Source: an uncultured Acidobacteriota bacterium (GTDB taxonomy: Bacteria; Acidobacteriota; UBA6911; RPQK01; JAJDTT01). Taken from it: 64,000 nucleotides of DNA. The DNA is taken from positions 127,501 through 191,500 of the forward strand of contig CATOST010000026.1 of NCBI GenBank assembly GCA_951812665.1, in the 5' to 3' direction. A model generated the notes under the pieces. The model worked only from the letters and a program-made list of their open reading frames with translations. It was not told the DNA's origin and ran no database searches. A program made the translations under genes and the position numbers. Shown piece after piece: positions 9,475-18,238 of this stretch (its first letter is position 1; every line of letters starts with the position of its first letter).

Positions 9475-10743
9475 CTGTTCCGCTTCCTGGGAACGATCTT
9501 TCTCTGGTTCTTCGGGGCGGTTCCGGTGGCTGCATCCGTGACCCCGCTGATCCCCGTGGGACCCGAAGTCCGGATCCAACTGGGAGAGGTCCAGGTCATC
9601 GCCACCTCGGAGCCCGGCGAGACGCGGTGGGGATACTATCAGTACCCTGCCCTGTTCCGACTGCCCCAGGGACGGATCGGTCTCGGTTTTTCACACAACG
9701 CCGACGCCACCGAAGCCGTGGGGCATGCCAGCCCCATGTACGTCTCGGCGGACGAGGGTAGGAGCTGGAAGCGGGTCTACAATCACGTGGCCGGCTACAA
9801 ACCGCACCCGGCCGTGGCCGAGATTTCTCCGGGTGAGTTCCTCTCCTTTTCTCCCGTAGTGGCCTTCAACCTGAAGGCGACGGGCCTGAGTCTGCCGCCT
9901 CCGGTGGGGTACCTGGGGGACGAAAAGGGGATTTCGCTGCACCGGTATGAGGAATCCCCGAAAGAAATTCAGGAGTACATGCGTGAACTCCCCGCCTATC
10001 GCTGGACCCCCGATCTACCGGCCTGGAAGCCGGAGACGGTGATCTACGACACTCGAGGACGTCTGATCTGGAAGCATACCAAGTCCCACTTGGTGGGACG
10101 CACCCGGATCGAACACGCTCCCGCCAGGTTGGGGAAGGAGCTGTTTTACGGCGACTATCAGGGGACTTACACCGCCGGGGACGATACGATCCCCCGCCAC
10201 TGGCCGGCCACCTGCATGGGTTCGCGCGACAACGGCAGGACCTGGACCCGGAGAGGCACCATTGCGGTCGACCCGACCGGAGACTCCTACATGACGGAAC
10301 CCATGATCGCCGTCGCGTCGGACGGACGGTTGGCCTGCGCCATCCGGGGATCGGCCCATGACACGGACTACACGAAGGGTCACCGACTGGTCATCACCTT
10401 CAGCTCGGACCGGGGACGGACCTGGGAGCCGGTCCGCCCGCTTCACAAGTTCGGCGTGTTCCCCTGTCTGCTGCTGTTGGAAAACGGGATCATGGTCTGC
10501 TCTTTCGGCCGCCACGGCGTGCACATGAAGTTCTCCGCCGACGGAACCGGCAAGTCGTGGTCCACGCCCACCACCTTGATTCCGATGGGAACCTCGGGCG
10601 ACCGGAACACCTGCGGTTATACGAGCGTGCTGGCGGTGGGACCGGACGAATTCCTCATCGCCTACTCCCACTTCAAGCACCAGGACAGGCAGGGACGCCA
10701 GCGGAAGGCCATCCTGTTGCGGTGGGTGCGGGTCTCGCGGTAG
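9475..10743 (+). CDS. Secreted BNR-repeat sialidase-like protein (start uncertain)
   Basis: The mature part has three Asp-boxes (SADEGRSWKRV, SRDNGRTWTRR, SSDRGRTWEPV) of a six-bladed sialidase-type propeller, with about 420 residues. The signal-peptide core (TIFLWFFGAVPVAA) begins only about 30 bp after the tRNA-Arg gene and no in-frame ATG or GTG lies in that gap. A CTG at 9475 gives a good signal peptide and is used here; a TTG at 9418, inside the tRNA, is the alternative. The open frame upstream of that is only a translation of the tRNA. Export and a glycan-related role are inferred; no FRIP motif is visible. Confidence 0.65.
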   Translation: MFRFLGTIFLWFFGAVPVAASVTPLIPVGPEVRIQLGEVQVIATSEPGETRWGYYQYPALFRLPQGRIGLGFSHNADATEAVGHASPMYVSADEGRSWKRVYNHVAGYKPHPAVAEISPGEFLSFSPVVAFNLKATGLSLPPPVGYLGDEKGISLHRYEESPKEIQEYMRELPAYRWTPDLPAWKPETVIYDTRGRLIWKHTKSHLVGRTRIEHAPARLGKELFYGDYQGTYTAGDDTIPRHWPATCMGSRDNGRTWTRRGTIAVDPTGDSYMTEPMIAVASDGRLACAIRGSAHDTDYTKGHRLVITFSSDRGRTWEPVRPLHKFGVFPCLLLLENGIMVCSFGRHGVHMKFSADGTGKSWSTPTTLIPMGTSGDRNTCGYTSVLAVGPDEFLIAYSHFKHQDRQGRQRKAILLRWVRVSR

Positions 10744-10761
10744 AGGTCTCAACTCACCGGG

Positions 10762-12336
10762 TCATTCCTGATCCACCCAGAACGAGAAGAGTTTGGCCTT
10801 GTCCAGGTGGAACCGCAGGCGAACGGCTTTTCCCTGCAGGCCACTCAGATCCGTCTTTCCCTTCCAACTTGCCGTGTACCCGATCTCGTCCCCCCCGAAG
10901 GCATCCGAGTCCTCTCTTCCCAACCCGGCCACCGCCTCGCCGGTAGCGGCGTCCAAAACCTCGACTCGCACGGTCCCGTAGCCGGGACCCACGAACCTGT
11001 CCACTCCGGTGGCGTTGATCTTGAGCCGGTTACCCTTGAGCAGCAGGGGACGCGTGGTCAACGCTCCCTTCCCGGTCACGCTCACGAACCCGTCGAGCCT
11101 GAGGATGGCCAGTCCGATCTGTCCCAGTTGGGGCTCCTGGCGATGGTAGAACCAGTGGTGCCCGCGGAAGCCTTGGTAGTAAATCCAGACCTCACCCAGA
11201 TCCTCCCGGATGATCCCATTGTGAACCGAATAGACCATATGCTCGTCCCAGCTGCCCGGCGGGCCGTTGGGAATGAAGACCCGCCGGTCTCCGACGCGCT
11301 GGAACCTCTCCGCGTCCCGGCTCCAGAGCAGTTGCACGTCCATCCGCTCCATCCAGGGGGATTGGGCAGTGTCCGTATCCATGGCGGCCGGCGCGGTCCC
11401 GAACATGGTGTGGTAGACGGAGGTGAACCCGACGTATCCTCCCTCGTAGGGGAGTACTTCCAGAGTGTAGAAATCTCGATCGCCCACCCGGTCCTTCTCG
11501 TCGGCGTGAAAGGCGATGAAACGGTCCGGGGCGTCCCGGAGCGTGGGCTGGGCGTCCCAGTTGAGAAAGTCGACGCTGGTGGCGAAGGAAGCGGTTCGGA
11601 CCCGCGCATCCGCAGGATAGACCGGCTCCGGAGTCGTCCACCGGCTCAGCTTGTTGAAGCTCCTCAGGTAGAGGATGTACCGCTTCTTCTTGGGGTCCCA
11701 AAGCAGGTTGTTGTTGGTGTCCGACCAGAAGTTGACGACGGGCCGCTCCACCTTATAGGCCTTCCAGTCGAAGCCGTCCCGGGAGTAGCCGGGCATCATC
11801 ACGACCTTGTCTCCCCGTTTCTGGAAGTAGATCATCTTGAACCGCTCGTCTTCGCTCTTGGCGACCGGGTCGCGGAAGACGGTGTTGCTTGTCGCCTCCT
11901 TGTCGAAAGGCAGGGAGATGAAATTCGTGTCGTACCCGAGATACTCGACCTGTCCCAGGCGAGGTTTGACCCAATGGATGCCGTCCTTGGACTCGGCGTA
12001 GAAGATCCATCGTTCCGACCAGTCCCAATTGACCATCAACCCGTAGAACCGGTACAGCTTCCGGTCCGGATCGTAGAAGATCTGCCCGCAGTCGCCCGCG
12101 TGGGAAAGGCCCCCTTTGTGCTCCCAGTCCTGGTCCATACGGATCACCGGATTGTCCCGGTATTTCAGGGGCTGGTTCAGGTGCCGGTAGACCCGCGGAT
12201 CCATCGACTCGACGACATGGTCGTCGATGAAGAGTTGCCGTTGCGAGCCGATCTTCAGAGGTTCGTGGGAGGAAGCTTCCGCGACCGCCCCAACGAGAAA
12301 AATGGACAGAACGAGAACTCCCACCCGGTACCTCAT
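10762..12336 (-). CDS. Secreted five-bladed beta-propeller glycosidase-like protein
   Basis: A Sec signal (VGVLVLSIFLVGAVAEAS) is followed by the hallmark RQLFIDDHVVESM and blade repeats FYAESKDGIHWVKPRLG, YSRDGFDWKAY and SVDFLNWDAQP. The domain resembles GH32/43/68-type propellers. A C-terminal beta-sandwich (about residues 410-524) ends LRFHLDKAKLFSFWVD, nearly the same as the ending of the paralog at 18239-19807. It converges tightly on the sialidase-like gene (18 bp). Many genomes of this type carry dozens of such proteins, mostly uncharacterised; a role in glycan breakdown is inferred. Confidence 0.75.
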   Translation of the reverse strand: MRYRVGVLVLSIFLVGAVAEASSHEPLKIGSQRQLFIDDHVVESMDPRVYRHLNQPLKYRDNPVIRMDQDWEHKGGLSHAGDCGQIFYDPDRKLYRFYGLMVNWDWSERWIFYAESKDGIHWVKPRLGQVEYLGYDTNFISLPFDKEATSNTVFRDPVAKSEDERFKMIYFQKRGDKVVMMPGYSRDGFDWKAYKVERPVVNFWSDTNNNLLWDPKKKRYILYLRSFNKLSRWTTPEPVYPADARVRTASFATSVDFLNWDAQPTLRDAPDRFIAFHADEKDRVGDRDFYTLEVLPYEGGYVGFTSVYHTMFGTAPAAMDTDTAQSPWMERMDVQLLWSRDAERFQRVGDRRVFIPNGPPGSWDEHMVYSVHNGIIREDLGEVWIYYQGFRGHHWFYHRQEPQLGQIGLAILRLDGFVSVTGKGALTTRPLLLKGNRLKINATGVDRFVGPGYGTVRVEVLDAATGEAVAGLGREDSDAFGGDEIGYTASWKGKTDLSGLQGKAVRLRFHLDKAKLFSFWVDQE

Positions 12337-12406
12337 GATTTCTTCACTCCATCAGTTGCCAACACAAATTTCGCCACGAGTCGCACGCCGCCTTATACTG
12401 ACGCCC

Positions 12407-13909
12407 ATGTCCGTAGAATCCAACACGGGGTTTCCTCCGCCTCCGCCTTCGTTGCTTTCCCGAAGTCCCCTCCGCTGGATGGCCTTTTTCGGTCCCGGCG
12501 CCATCATCGCCTCGGTCAACATCGGCAGCGGAGAAATCTTCTTCCCTTCCCGGACCGGTTCCGTCTTCGGCTACCGGATTCTCTGGGTCCTGCTGCTCAT
12601 CGCCCTCCTCAAGTGGATCCTGGTCTACACCAGCATGCGTCACATGATCCTGAGCGGAGGCCACCCATGTCAGCGCTGGAGTTCCATCCCCGGTCCTCCC
12701 GGCTGGATGAACCTGTTCATGGTCGCGGTGGCGGTGATCTGCGCTCCACTCTGGCTGTGTTTCCTGGAAGGCGTATTGGGAACCATCTGCACTTGGATCT
12801 TCGGCGTAGGAAGCCTCCACGCCTGGGCGAGTCTCTGGGTAGCGGTTGCCCTTCTGCTCCTGGCCGTCGGCGGTTACCAGTTCCTGGAGAAGGCCCAGAT
12901 GTTCATTCTGGGTGTGACGGTAAGCTGCATCCTGGTGGCCGTCTTCCACGTTCGGCCCGACTGGTGGCAGGTGATGCAAGGTTTCCTGGTGCCTGTCGCC
13001 CTGACCTATCCCGAGTGGCTGGCCCGGGAGCTTCCGGAGATGGCGGCCCGCTCCCCCTGGTTGGAGATCATGGTCTATGCTGCCGCCCTTGGAGGCCAGA
13101 GCTACGACTACCTGGCGTACGTCTCCTTCTTGCGGGAGAAGAAATGGGGTCACAGCGACGGCGGCCCGGTGACACCCAACCGGTTGGCGCGTGCCGCGGC
13201 TCACGCCGATGATCCGGCGCGCCTCTGGGTTCGGGCGGCGGTGATCGATACGGTGGTCAGCTTCGCCATGATTGTGCTGGTCGCCGCCTGTTTCTCGATT
13301 CTGGGCACGGTCCTCCTGCAGCCCCATTACCTGGTCCCGGACGGCGTCAACCTGCTCAACTACCAGGCCACCTTCCTCACCACGTTGAGCCCCTTGCTGC
13401 TGCCTCTCTACAAGATCGGAGTCTTCTTCGCCTTCTTCGGCATCCTCTACGGCGGTCCGGAGGTGACGTATCGGCTCCTCTACGAATTCGGATTGACCCT
13501 GGGGAAGACGCGTTCGGAGCTGGAGAATTCGAGACTGCGATGGGCCACTATTCTCTGGATTCTGCTGGGCGGTCTGGGCATCCTTTGGTTGACGCGGCTC
13601 TTCCCCCAGGTGGACCTGCTGGACATCGTGACGCCCGCGGGCATCTACACTGGAGTCCTGCTCTGCGGCTTCTACTGCCTGGCCAATATCTGGTCGGATT
13701 GGAAGTTCCTACCCAAGGAACTGAGGATGCCCCGCTTCCTGATGGCCGCCAACCTGGTGGCCGGGCTGGCCTTCACGGGCATGGGGCTCAAGGCCATCTG
13801 GGACTACGATCAGATTCGGGGATTCGTGATCCTGGCGGTGTTGCTCTTGGGATCCATGTTGGTGGCGTCCCGCTGGAAGCGAATCCGTCCGGTTTCCGAA
13901 GCTCAGTAG
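12407..13909 (+). CDS. Divergent Nramp-family divalent metal transporter
   Basis: About 11 hydrophobic helices span the protein. It begins in Nramp style (RWMAFFGPGAIIASVNIGSGEIFF), but the metal-binding DPGN of helix 1 is replaced by IGSGE, and the helix-6 MPH motif is not recognisable. This belongs to the bacterial Nramp-related subset whose substrate is unclear; proton-coupled Mn2+/Fe2+ uptake should not be assumed. The ATG at 12407 is chosen because the frame upstream lies over the start region of the divergent propeller gene. Its 3' end overlaps the convergent IolD-like gene by 7 bp. Confidence 0.78.
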   Translation: MSVESNTGFPPPPPSLLSRSPLRWMAFFGPGAIIASVNIGSGEIFFPSRTGSVFGYRILWVLLLIALLKWILVYTSMRHMILSGGHPCQRWSSIPGPPGWMNLFMVAVAVICAPLWLCFLEGVLGTICTWIFGVGSLHAWASLWVAVALLLLAVGGYQFLEKAQMFILGVTVSCILVAVFHVRPDWWQVMQGFLVPVALTYPEWLARELPEMAARSPWLEIMVYAAALGGQSYDYLAYVSFLREKKWGHSDGGPVTPNRLARAAAHADDPARLWVRAAVIDTVVSFAMIVLVAACFSILGTVLLQPHYLVPDGVNLLNYQATFLTTLSPLLLPLYKIGVFFAFFGILYGGPEVTYRLLYEFGLTLGKTRSELENSRLRWATILWILLGGLGILWLTRLFPQVDLLDIVTPAGIYTGVLLCGFYCLANIWSDWKFLPKELRMPRFLMAANLVAGLAFTGMGLKAIWDYDQIRGFVILAVLLLGSMLVASRWKRIRPVSEAQ

Positions 13910-15792
13910 TGGAACCGCTGGAGTCGGCGTTCTTCGTCATATCGCTGGCGCAGTTCCCGCGTCAGCGGATCCTGGCTGACCTCAGCCACCATAAAGTCCC
14001 AGAAGAGCTCTGAAGGGGGCGAGGTCGCGTCCCGGGCGGTCCGGACCACGATCACACAGGTCCGGCTATCCTGCCGAGCTTGGCGAAGGGCTTGGCACAG
14101 CTCCTCCTTCGTCGCCACATTGAAGGTCCTGGCCCCCATGGACGCCGCGTTCCCGGCGTAGTCGATCTTCAAGTAGTCCCCGTCGAGCCGTCCGGTTTCG
14201 GAATTGCGCCGGCGAAACTCGTTGCCGAAGGCCTGCCCGGACCGTAGCTCCTGCAACCCGCGGATGCACTGAAAGCCTCGGTTCTCGCTGATGACGACCG
14301 TCAGCTTCAGGCCTTCCTGGACCGCCGTGACCAGCTCGGTGGGGTTCATCAGGTAGGTGCCGTCGCCGATGAAGACGACGACCTCACCCTGGGAATGGGC
14401 CATCCGGACGCCGAGTCCGGCCGGCAGCTCGTAGCCCATGCAGGAGTAGCCGAATTCCAGGTGACAGTGGCGTGCCCCGGTGGCGTCCCAGAACTTGAGG
14501 ATGTCGCCGGGCGGGCTGCCGGCGGCGGCGATGACCGTATCGCCAGGCTGCGACTCCTCCTGCAGAGTTCGGACCAACTGAGTCTGGAGCATCACCTCGG
14601 CTTCCTGCTCGTCGATCTCCCGCCGGCAGACGTCATTCCACTCGCGGCAGATCTCGACCACCTCCCGTCGATAGGACGGCTCGGTCTCGATCCCGGCCTC
14701 CTCCGCGGCGCCGGCCAGCGCCTCGAGCGCCTCGCGCGCGTCGGCCAGGAGGGGCAAGGCCCCCTGCTTGTAGGCGTCGCGGCCACAGACGTTGATGTTT
14801 ATGAAGCGAACATCGGGGTGCTGAAAGCCCGATTGGGAGCCGGTGTCGAAATCGGACAGGCGAGTCCCCACGCACAGAATCAGATCGGCGGTAGCAGCCA
14901 GCCGCGTCGCCGCCGGGTTCCCGGTGGTGCCCAAACCTCCTGCCAGAAGGTCCGAAGGCTGACCATGGGCTCCCTTGCCGGCGTGCGTCTCCACTACTGG
15001 AACACCGCAGAGGCGGGAGAAGTGCTCCAGCTGGCGTGAGGCCTCGGAATAGATGACGCCACCGCCGGCGATGATCAGAGGCCTTCGAGCCCCCCTCAGC
15101 AACTCCACTGTCTCCCGAATCCGCTTGGGGTCGGGCAGGCGCCGTTCGATCCGCCACTCTCTCTCCTCGAAGAAATGGACGGGAAAATCGAAGGCCTCCG
15201 GCTGAACGTCCTGGCAGAGACAGAGGGTAACCGACCCCGTTTCCGCCGGGTCGGTCAATACGCGCATGGCTTCCGGAAGGGCCGTGAGAATCTGCTCGGG
15301 GCGGGTGATGCGATCGAAAAAGCGGCTGACGGGCCGAAAGCAGTCGTTCACGCTCACGTCGCCGGCGGACGGATGCTCCAGTTGCTGGAGCACCGGTCCC
15401 TGCTTCCGATTGGCATAGATGTCCGAGGGAAAGAGGAGCACGGGCAACCGGTTGATGGTGGCCGCCGCGGCGCCCGTGATCATGTTGGTGGCGCCGGGTC
15501 CGATGGAGGTGGTGCAGGCCAGTGTGGCCAGGCGGCGTTTGGCCCGGGCGAAACCGGCCGCGGTATGCACCATGGACTGTTCGTTGCAGGGCTGATAATA
15601 GGGCAGCTCCGAACCGTATTCTTCCAGGGCCTGCCCCATTCCGGTGACGTTGCCGTGACCGAAGATGCCGAACATGGCCGGCACCAACCGTTGCCGGAAG
15701 CCATCCCGCTCGCTGTACTGCCTTTGCAGATATTTGACGATGGCCTGTGCGGCCGTGAGCCGAATGGTTGGTTCCTTTCCGGGCGTATGCAT
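13903..15792 (-). CDS. iolD: IolD-like thiamine-diphosphate enzyme (trihydroxycyclohexanedione hydrolase family)
   Basis: Full-length three-domain ThDP enzyme of about 629 residues. It has the ThDP-activating Glu in PCNEQSMVHTAAG, the central FAD/DHS-like domain (IIAGGGVIYSEAS, CVGTRLSDFDTGSQ), and the cofactor motif GDGTYLMNPTEL near residue 460. Family order and spacing fit IolD, which opens the ring of 3D-(3,5/4)-trihydroxycyclohexane-1,2-dione in myo-inositol breakdown. No other iol gene is in the window, apart from a Gfo/Idh/MocA oxidoreductase 5 kb away. The Met at 15792 (MHTPGKEP) is preferred; an in-frame start at 15831 adds 13 residues. Confidence 0.82.
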   Translation of the reverse strand: MHTPGKEPTIRLTAAQAIVKYLQRQYSERDGFRQRLVPAMFGIFGHGNVTGMGQALEEYGSELPYYQPCNEQSMVHTAAGFARAKRRLATLACTTSIGPGATNMITGAAAATINRLPVLLFPSDIYANRKQGPVLQQLEHPSAGDVSVNDCFRPVSRFFDRITRPEQILTALPEAMRVLTDPAETGSVTLCLCQDVQPEAFDFPVHFFEEREWRIERRLPDPKRIRETVELLRGARRPLIIAGGGVIYSEASRQLEHFSRLCGVPVVETHAGKGAHGQPSDLLAGGLGTTGNPAATRLAATADLILCVGTRLSDFDTGSQSGFQHPDVRFININVCGRDAYKQGALPLLADAREALEALAGAAEEAGIETEPSYRREVVEICREWNDVCRREIDEQEAEVMLQTQLVRTLQEESQPGDTVIAAAGSPPGDILKFWDATGARHCHLEFGYSCMGYELPAGLGVRMAHSQGEVVVFIGDGTYLMNPTELVTAVQEGLKLTVVISENRGFQCIRGLQELRSGQAFGNEFRRRNSETGRLDGDYLKIDYAGNAASMGARTFNVATKEELCQALRQARQDSRTCVIVVRTARDATSPPSELFWDFMVAEVSQDPLTRELRQRYDEERRLQRFHY

Positions 15793-15904
15793 TGATTCGT
15801 TTCCTTTCCGGCCGGTCAGCAGCAGGGTCATCCTGCGACCGGGTCCATCCTATGATAGATTCCGATTTTCCACCAAAATGGGCCGACAGCCGGAGGCCGT
15901 TCAC

Positions 15905-17011
15905 ATGATTCGTAAGCTGGGTACCGGACTAGGGTTCGCCCTGGTTCTCCTATTTCTCGTGGAGGGTGCGGCGTGGCTGCTGCTTTCGTTGGGCTCCGGT
16001 CCGGCCTCGGGTTTCCTGGTGTCTCGCGGCGGCGAGTTTCACCGGCGATTGGCCAAGGGTTTCGTCGGGACGTCCCGGGGACCGCTGGCCGTGGACCCCC
16101 ACCTGGGCTACGCTCTCGAGCCGGCCTTCCAGGTCTTCGGAGACGGAGAGGGCGAAGATGCGCTCCGCATCGTGGCTCTGGGCGGCTCCACCACCGATCC
16201 CTTCAATCAGGGACACTGGTCCGGCACCCTCTCTAAGATCCTGGTGAGTGAAGGGATCCCGGCACGCATCTACAACGGGGGCGTGGGCAGCTACTCCACC
16301 AACCAGGAGGTGATCAAGCTGATCCGGGACGCCCTGGCTCTGAATCCCCAGGTGGTGATCTCGGTGGACGGCGTCAACGACCTGGGACTGGTCAAGTCCA
16401 TCTCTGCCTCCACTCCCATGGTGAACCATCCCCAGCAGGCGATCATGGACTACGTGGTGGGCGCTTCGTCTCAGAGCTTGTTTCTGCCCAATCTGGCCCG
16501 GCTCCTGAGGTTCGGCGAAGGCATCCTGCAGAAGCCGCACTGGGGTCATCCGGACGAAATGAAGGCCGAGGAGGTTTGGGAGAAGAACGTGCGCATCATG
16601 AACGCCGTCTCAGCGGAGTTCGGCATCCGGTACGTGGCAGTGCTTCAGCCCATCATGGGATTCGGGAGCTACGACCCGTCCCCTCGCGAGAAAGAAATGT
16701 GGGAGGAGCGGCAGCAGCGGCTCCGTCCCGGCGAAACGCCGTACCATGAGGCGCTGACCCGCTACTACGAGGCGGCCCAGGTCCGCTGCGCGCAGATTCC
16801 CTACTGTGCCGATCTGACCGAGATCTATGCCGGGAAATCGGACCTTTACGGAGATCCCCGGCATCCCAACCCCGAGGGATACCGTCTGTTGGGAGAGGCC
16901 ATTTTCAGGGAACTGCGGGACCGCGGCTTGTTGGCAGTGCCGCAGAACCCTGAATCCGATCCGCAAGGAGCCGCCGGCGAGGTCAGGCGAGAGCCGTGGG
17001 GGGCTGGGTGA
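15905..17011 (+). CDS. Secreted SGNH/GDSL-family hydrolase
   Basis: A signal or anchor peptide (LGTGLGFALVLLFLVEGAAWLLL) precedes an SGNH fold: block I GGSTT (nucleophile Ser), block II GVGSYS, block III GVNDLG and block V DPRHPNPEGY (Asp-His). These are the catalytic residues of GDSL esterases and acetylhydrolases, so an esterase acting on acylated carbohydrates outside the cytoplasm is likely. The ATG at 15905 is preceded by GGAG 8-9 nt upstream. The 3' end overlaps the next gene by 16 bp, which suggests translational coupling. It is divergent from iolD. Confidence 0.8.
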   Translation: MIRKLGTGLGFALVLLFLVEGAAWLLLSLGSGPASGFLVSRGGEFHRRLAKGFVGTSRGPLAVDPHLGYALEPAFQVFGDGEGEDALRIVALGGSTTDPFNQGHWSGTLSKILVSEGIPARIYNGGVGSYSTNQEVIKLIRDALALNPQVVISVDGVNDLGLVKSISASTPMVNHPQQAIMDYVVGASSQSLFLPNLARLLRFGEGILQKPHWGHPDEMKAEEVWEKNVRIMNAVSAEFGIRYVAVLQPIMGFGSYDPSPREKEMWEERQQRLRPGETPYHEALTRYYEAAQVRCAQIPYCADLTEIYAGKSDLYGDPRHPNPEGYRLLGEAIFRELRDRGLLAVPQNPESDPQGAAGEVRREPWGAG

Positions 17012-18225
17012 AGCGGATGCGCAGCAGGCGCGGCGCCAAACCCGAACCCGAGCCGGAAAGCCGGAGCGTCGGCCGGAGGCGATTCCTTTCGGCGGGCGCC
17101 GGCGTCCTGGCGGCCACCCGGTTGAAGCGGACGGCTTCCGCCCGTCCCCAAGACGAATTGTCGGTTCGAAATCCATCCATCCGGACACGAGAAGGAGAAA
17201 GCATTCCTCGGAAGATGGAGACTCTGGACCGGCAGATCTGGGAAGAGGAACTTTCCGAATTCGTTCCCACCCGGATCTTCGACGCTCATTGCCACATCTA
17301 CCAGGCCGACTTCGACCTGAACTACCGGGCGGCGCTTGCCCGGCAAGAGGACTTCAAGACCGAGACCGTCTGGACCGATTGCGATATCGACACGGTACGC
17401 CAAGTCGAAAGCGTCCTGATGCCGGGCCGTCAGATCACGCGGCTGGCGTTTCCCTTCCCCTTCTACCGGTGTGATTTCCGGAAGTCGAACCAATTCGCCG
17501 GCAGAGAGATCCGGAAGGAGCCCGGGTCCGCCGCCCTGATGCTGGTGGAGCCGTCCATCTCGGCGCATGAGGTGGAAGAGACGATCCTGAAGCACGGTCT
17601 CCTGGGTCTGAAACCCTACGCCAGGTATTGCCCAACCCGGGAATCTGAATGCCGGATCACCGATTTCCTTCCTGAGCACCAGATTGCCGTGGCCGACCGC
17701 TACGGACTGCTCATCATGCTCCACGTAGGCATGAAGAAATCTTTCGCGGACCCGAGAAACGTGAGCGACATGCTCCGTTTGTCCGACCGTTATCCCCGGG
17801 CCCAGTGGATTCTGGCTCACGGAGCGCGCAGCTTCTCTCCGTATCCCATCGAAAAGGCCGCCCCCGCTTTCCGCGGGCTTCCCAACCTCTGGTACGAAGT
17901 CTCCGCCGTCTGTTCCATGGAATCCTTCGACGTACTCTTCTCGCAGGTGGACACGGACCGGATCCTGTACGGGGCCGACTCGGGCGACGTGGCCTTCTCC
18001 CGAGGGAAGATCGTGTTCTACGGTTCCCGCTGGGGAGACCTGACTCCCACCACCAATCAATTGGGGGGCGAACTGACCTTCTATCTCTACGAGCAGTTGC
18101 GGGCCATGCGGCGGGCGGCGATTCGGCTGGGACTGACGAGCAAACAGATCCAGGACATCTTCTTCACCACAGGAGACCGTCTGGTACGGTCCGTTGCCAA
18201 GTCGATGCGGGACAAGTTCCTCTGA
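16996..18225 (+). CDS. Exported amidohydrolase-2 family metal-dependent hydrolase
   Basis: The N-terminus holds a Tat-like motif (GRRRFLSAGAGVLAA); the start may be the Met at 17017. The barrel has DAHCHIY (metal His-x-His), a conserved Lys in LLGLKPYARY, LIMLHVG, ILAHGAR and a final Asp in ILYGADSGD. This matches Amidohydro_2 (PF04909) enzymes, which include decarboxylases and lactonases. It overlaps the SGNH gene by 16 bp and stops 13 bp before the next gene, so the three are probably co-transcribed. Substrate unknown. Confidence 0.8.
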   Translation: MGGWVKRMRSRRGAKPEPEPESRSVGRRRFLSAGAGVLAATRLKRTASARPQDELSVRNPSIRTREGESIPRKMETLDRQIWEEELSEFVPTRIFDAHCHIYQADFDLNYRAALARQEDFKTETVWTDCDIDTVRQVESVLMPGRQITRLAFPFPFYRCDFRKSNQFAGREIRKEPGSAALMLVEPSISAHEVEETILKHGLLGLKPYARYCPTRESECRITDFLPEHQIAVADRYGLLIMLHVGMKKSFADPRNVSDMLRLSDRYPRAQWILAHGARSFSPYPIEKAAPAFRGLPNLWYEVSAVCSMESFDVLFSQVDTDRILYGADSGDVAFSRGKIVFYGSRWGDLTPTTNQLGGELTFYLYEQLRAMRRAAIRLGLTSKQIQDIFFTTGDRLVRSVAKSMRDKFL

Positions 18226-18238
18226 AGGGAGACATCAA

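Noticed and set aside
10807-13212. 801-codon + strand open frame
   Set aside because: It is antisense to the propeller gene and then out of frame over the Nramp gene; no domain and biased composition. A GC-rich shadow.
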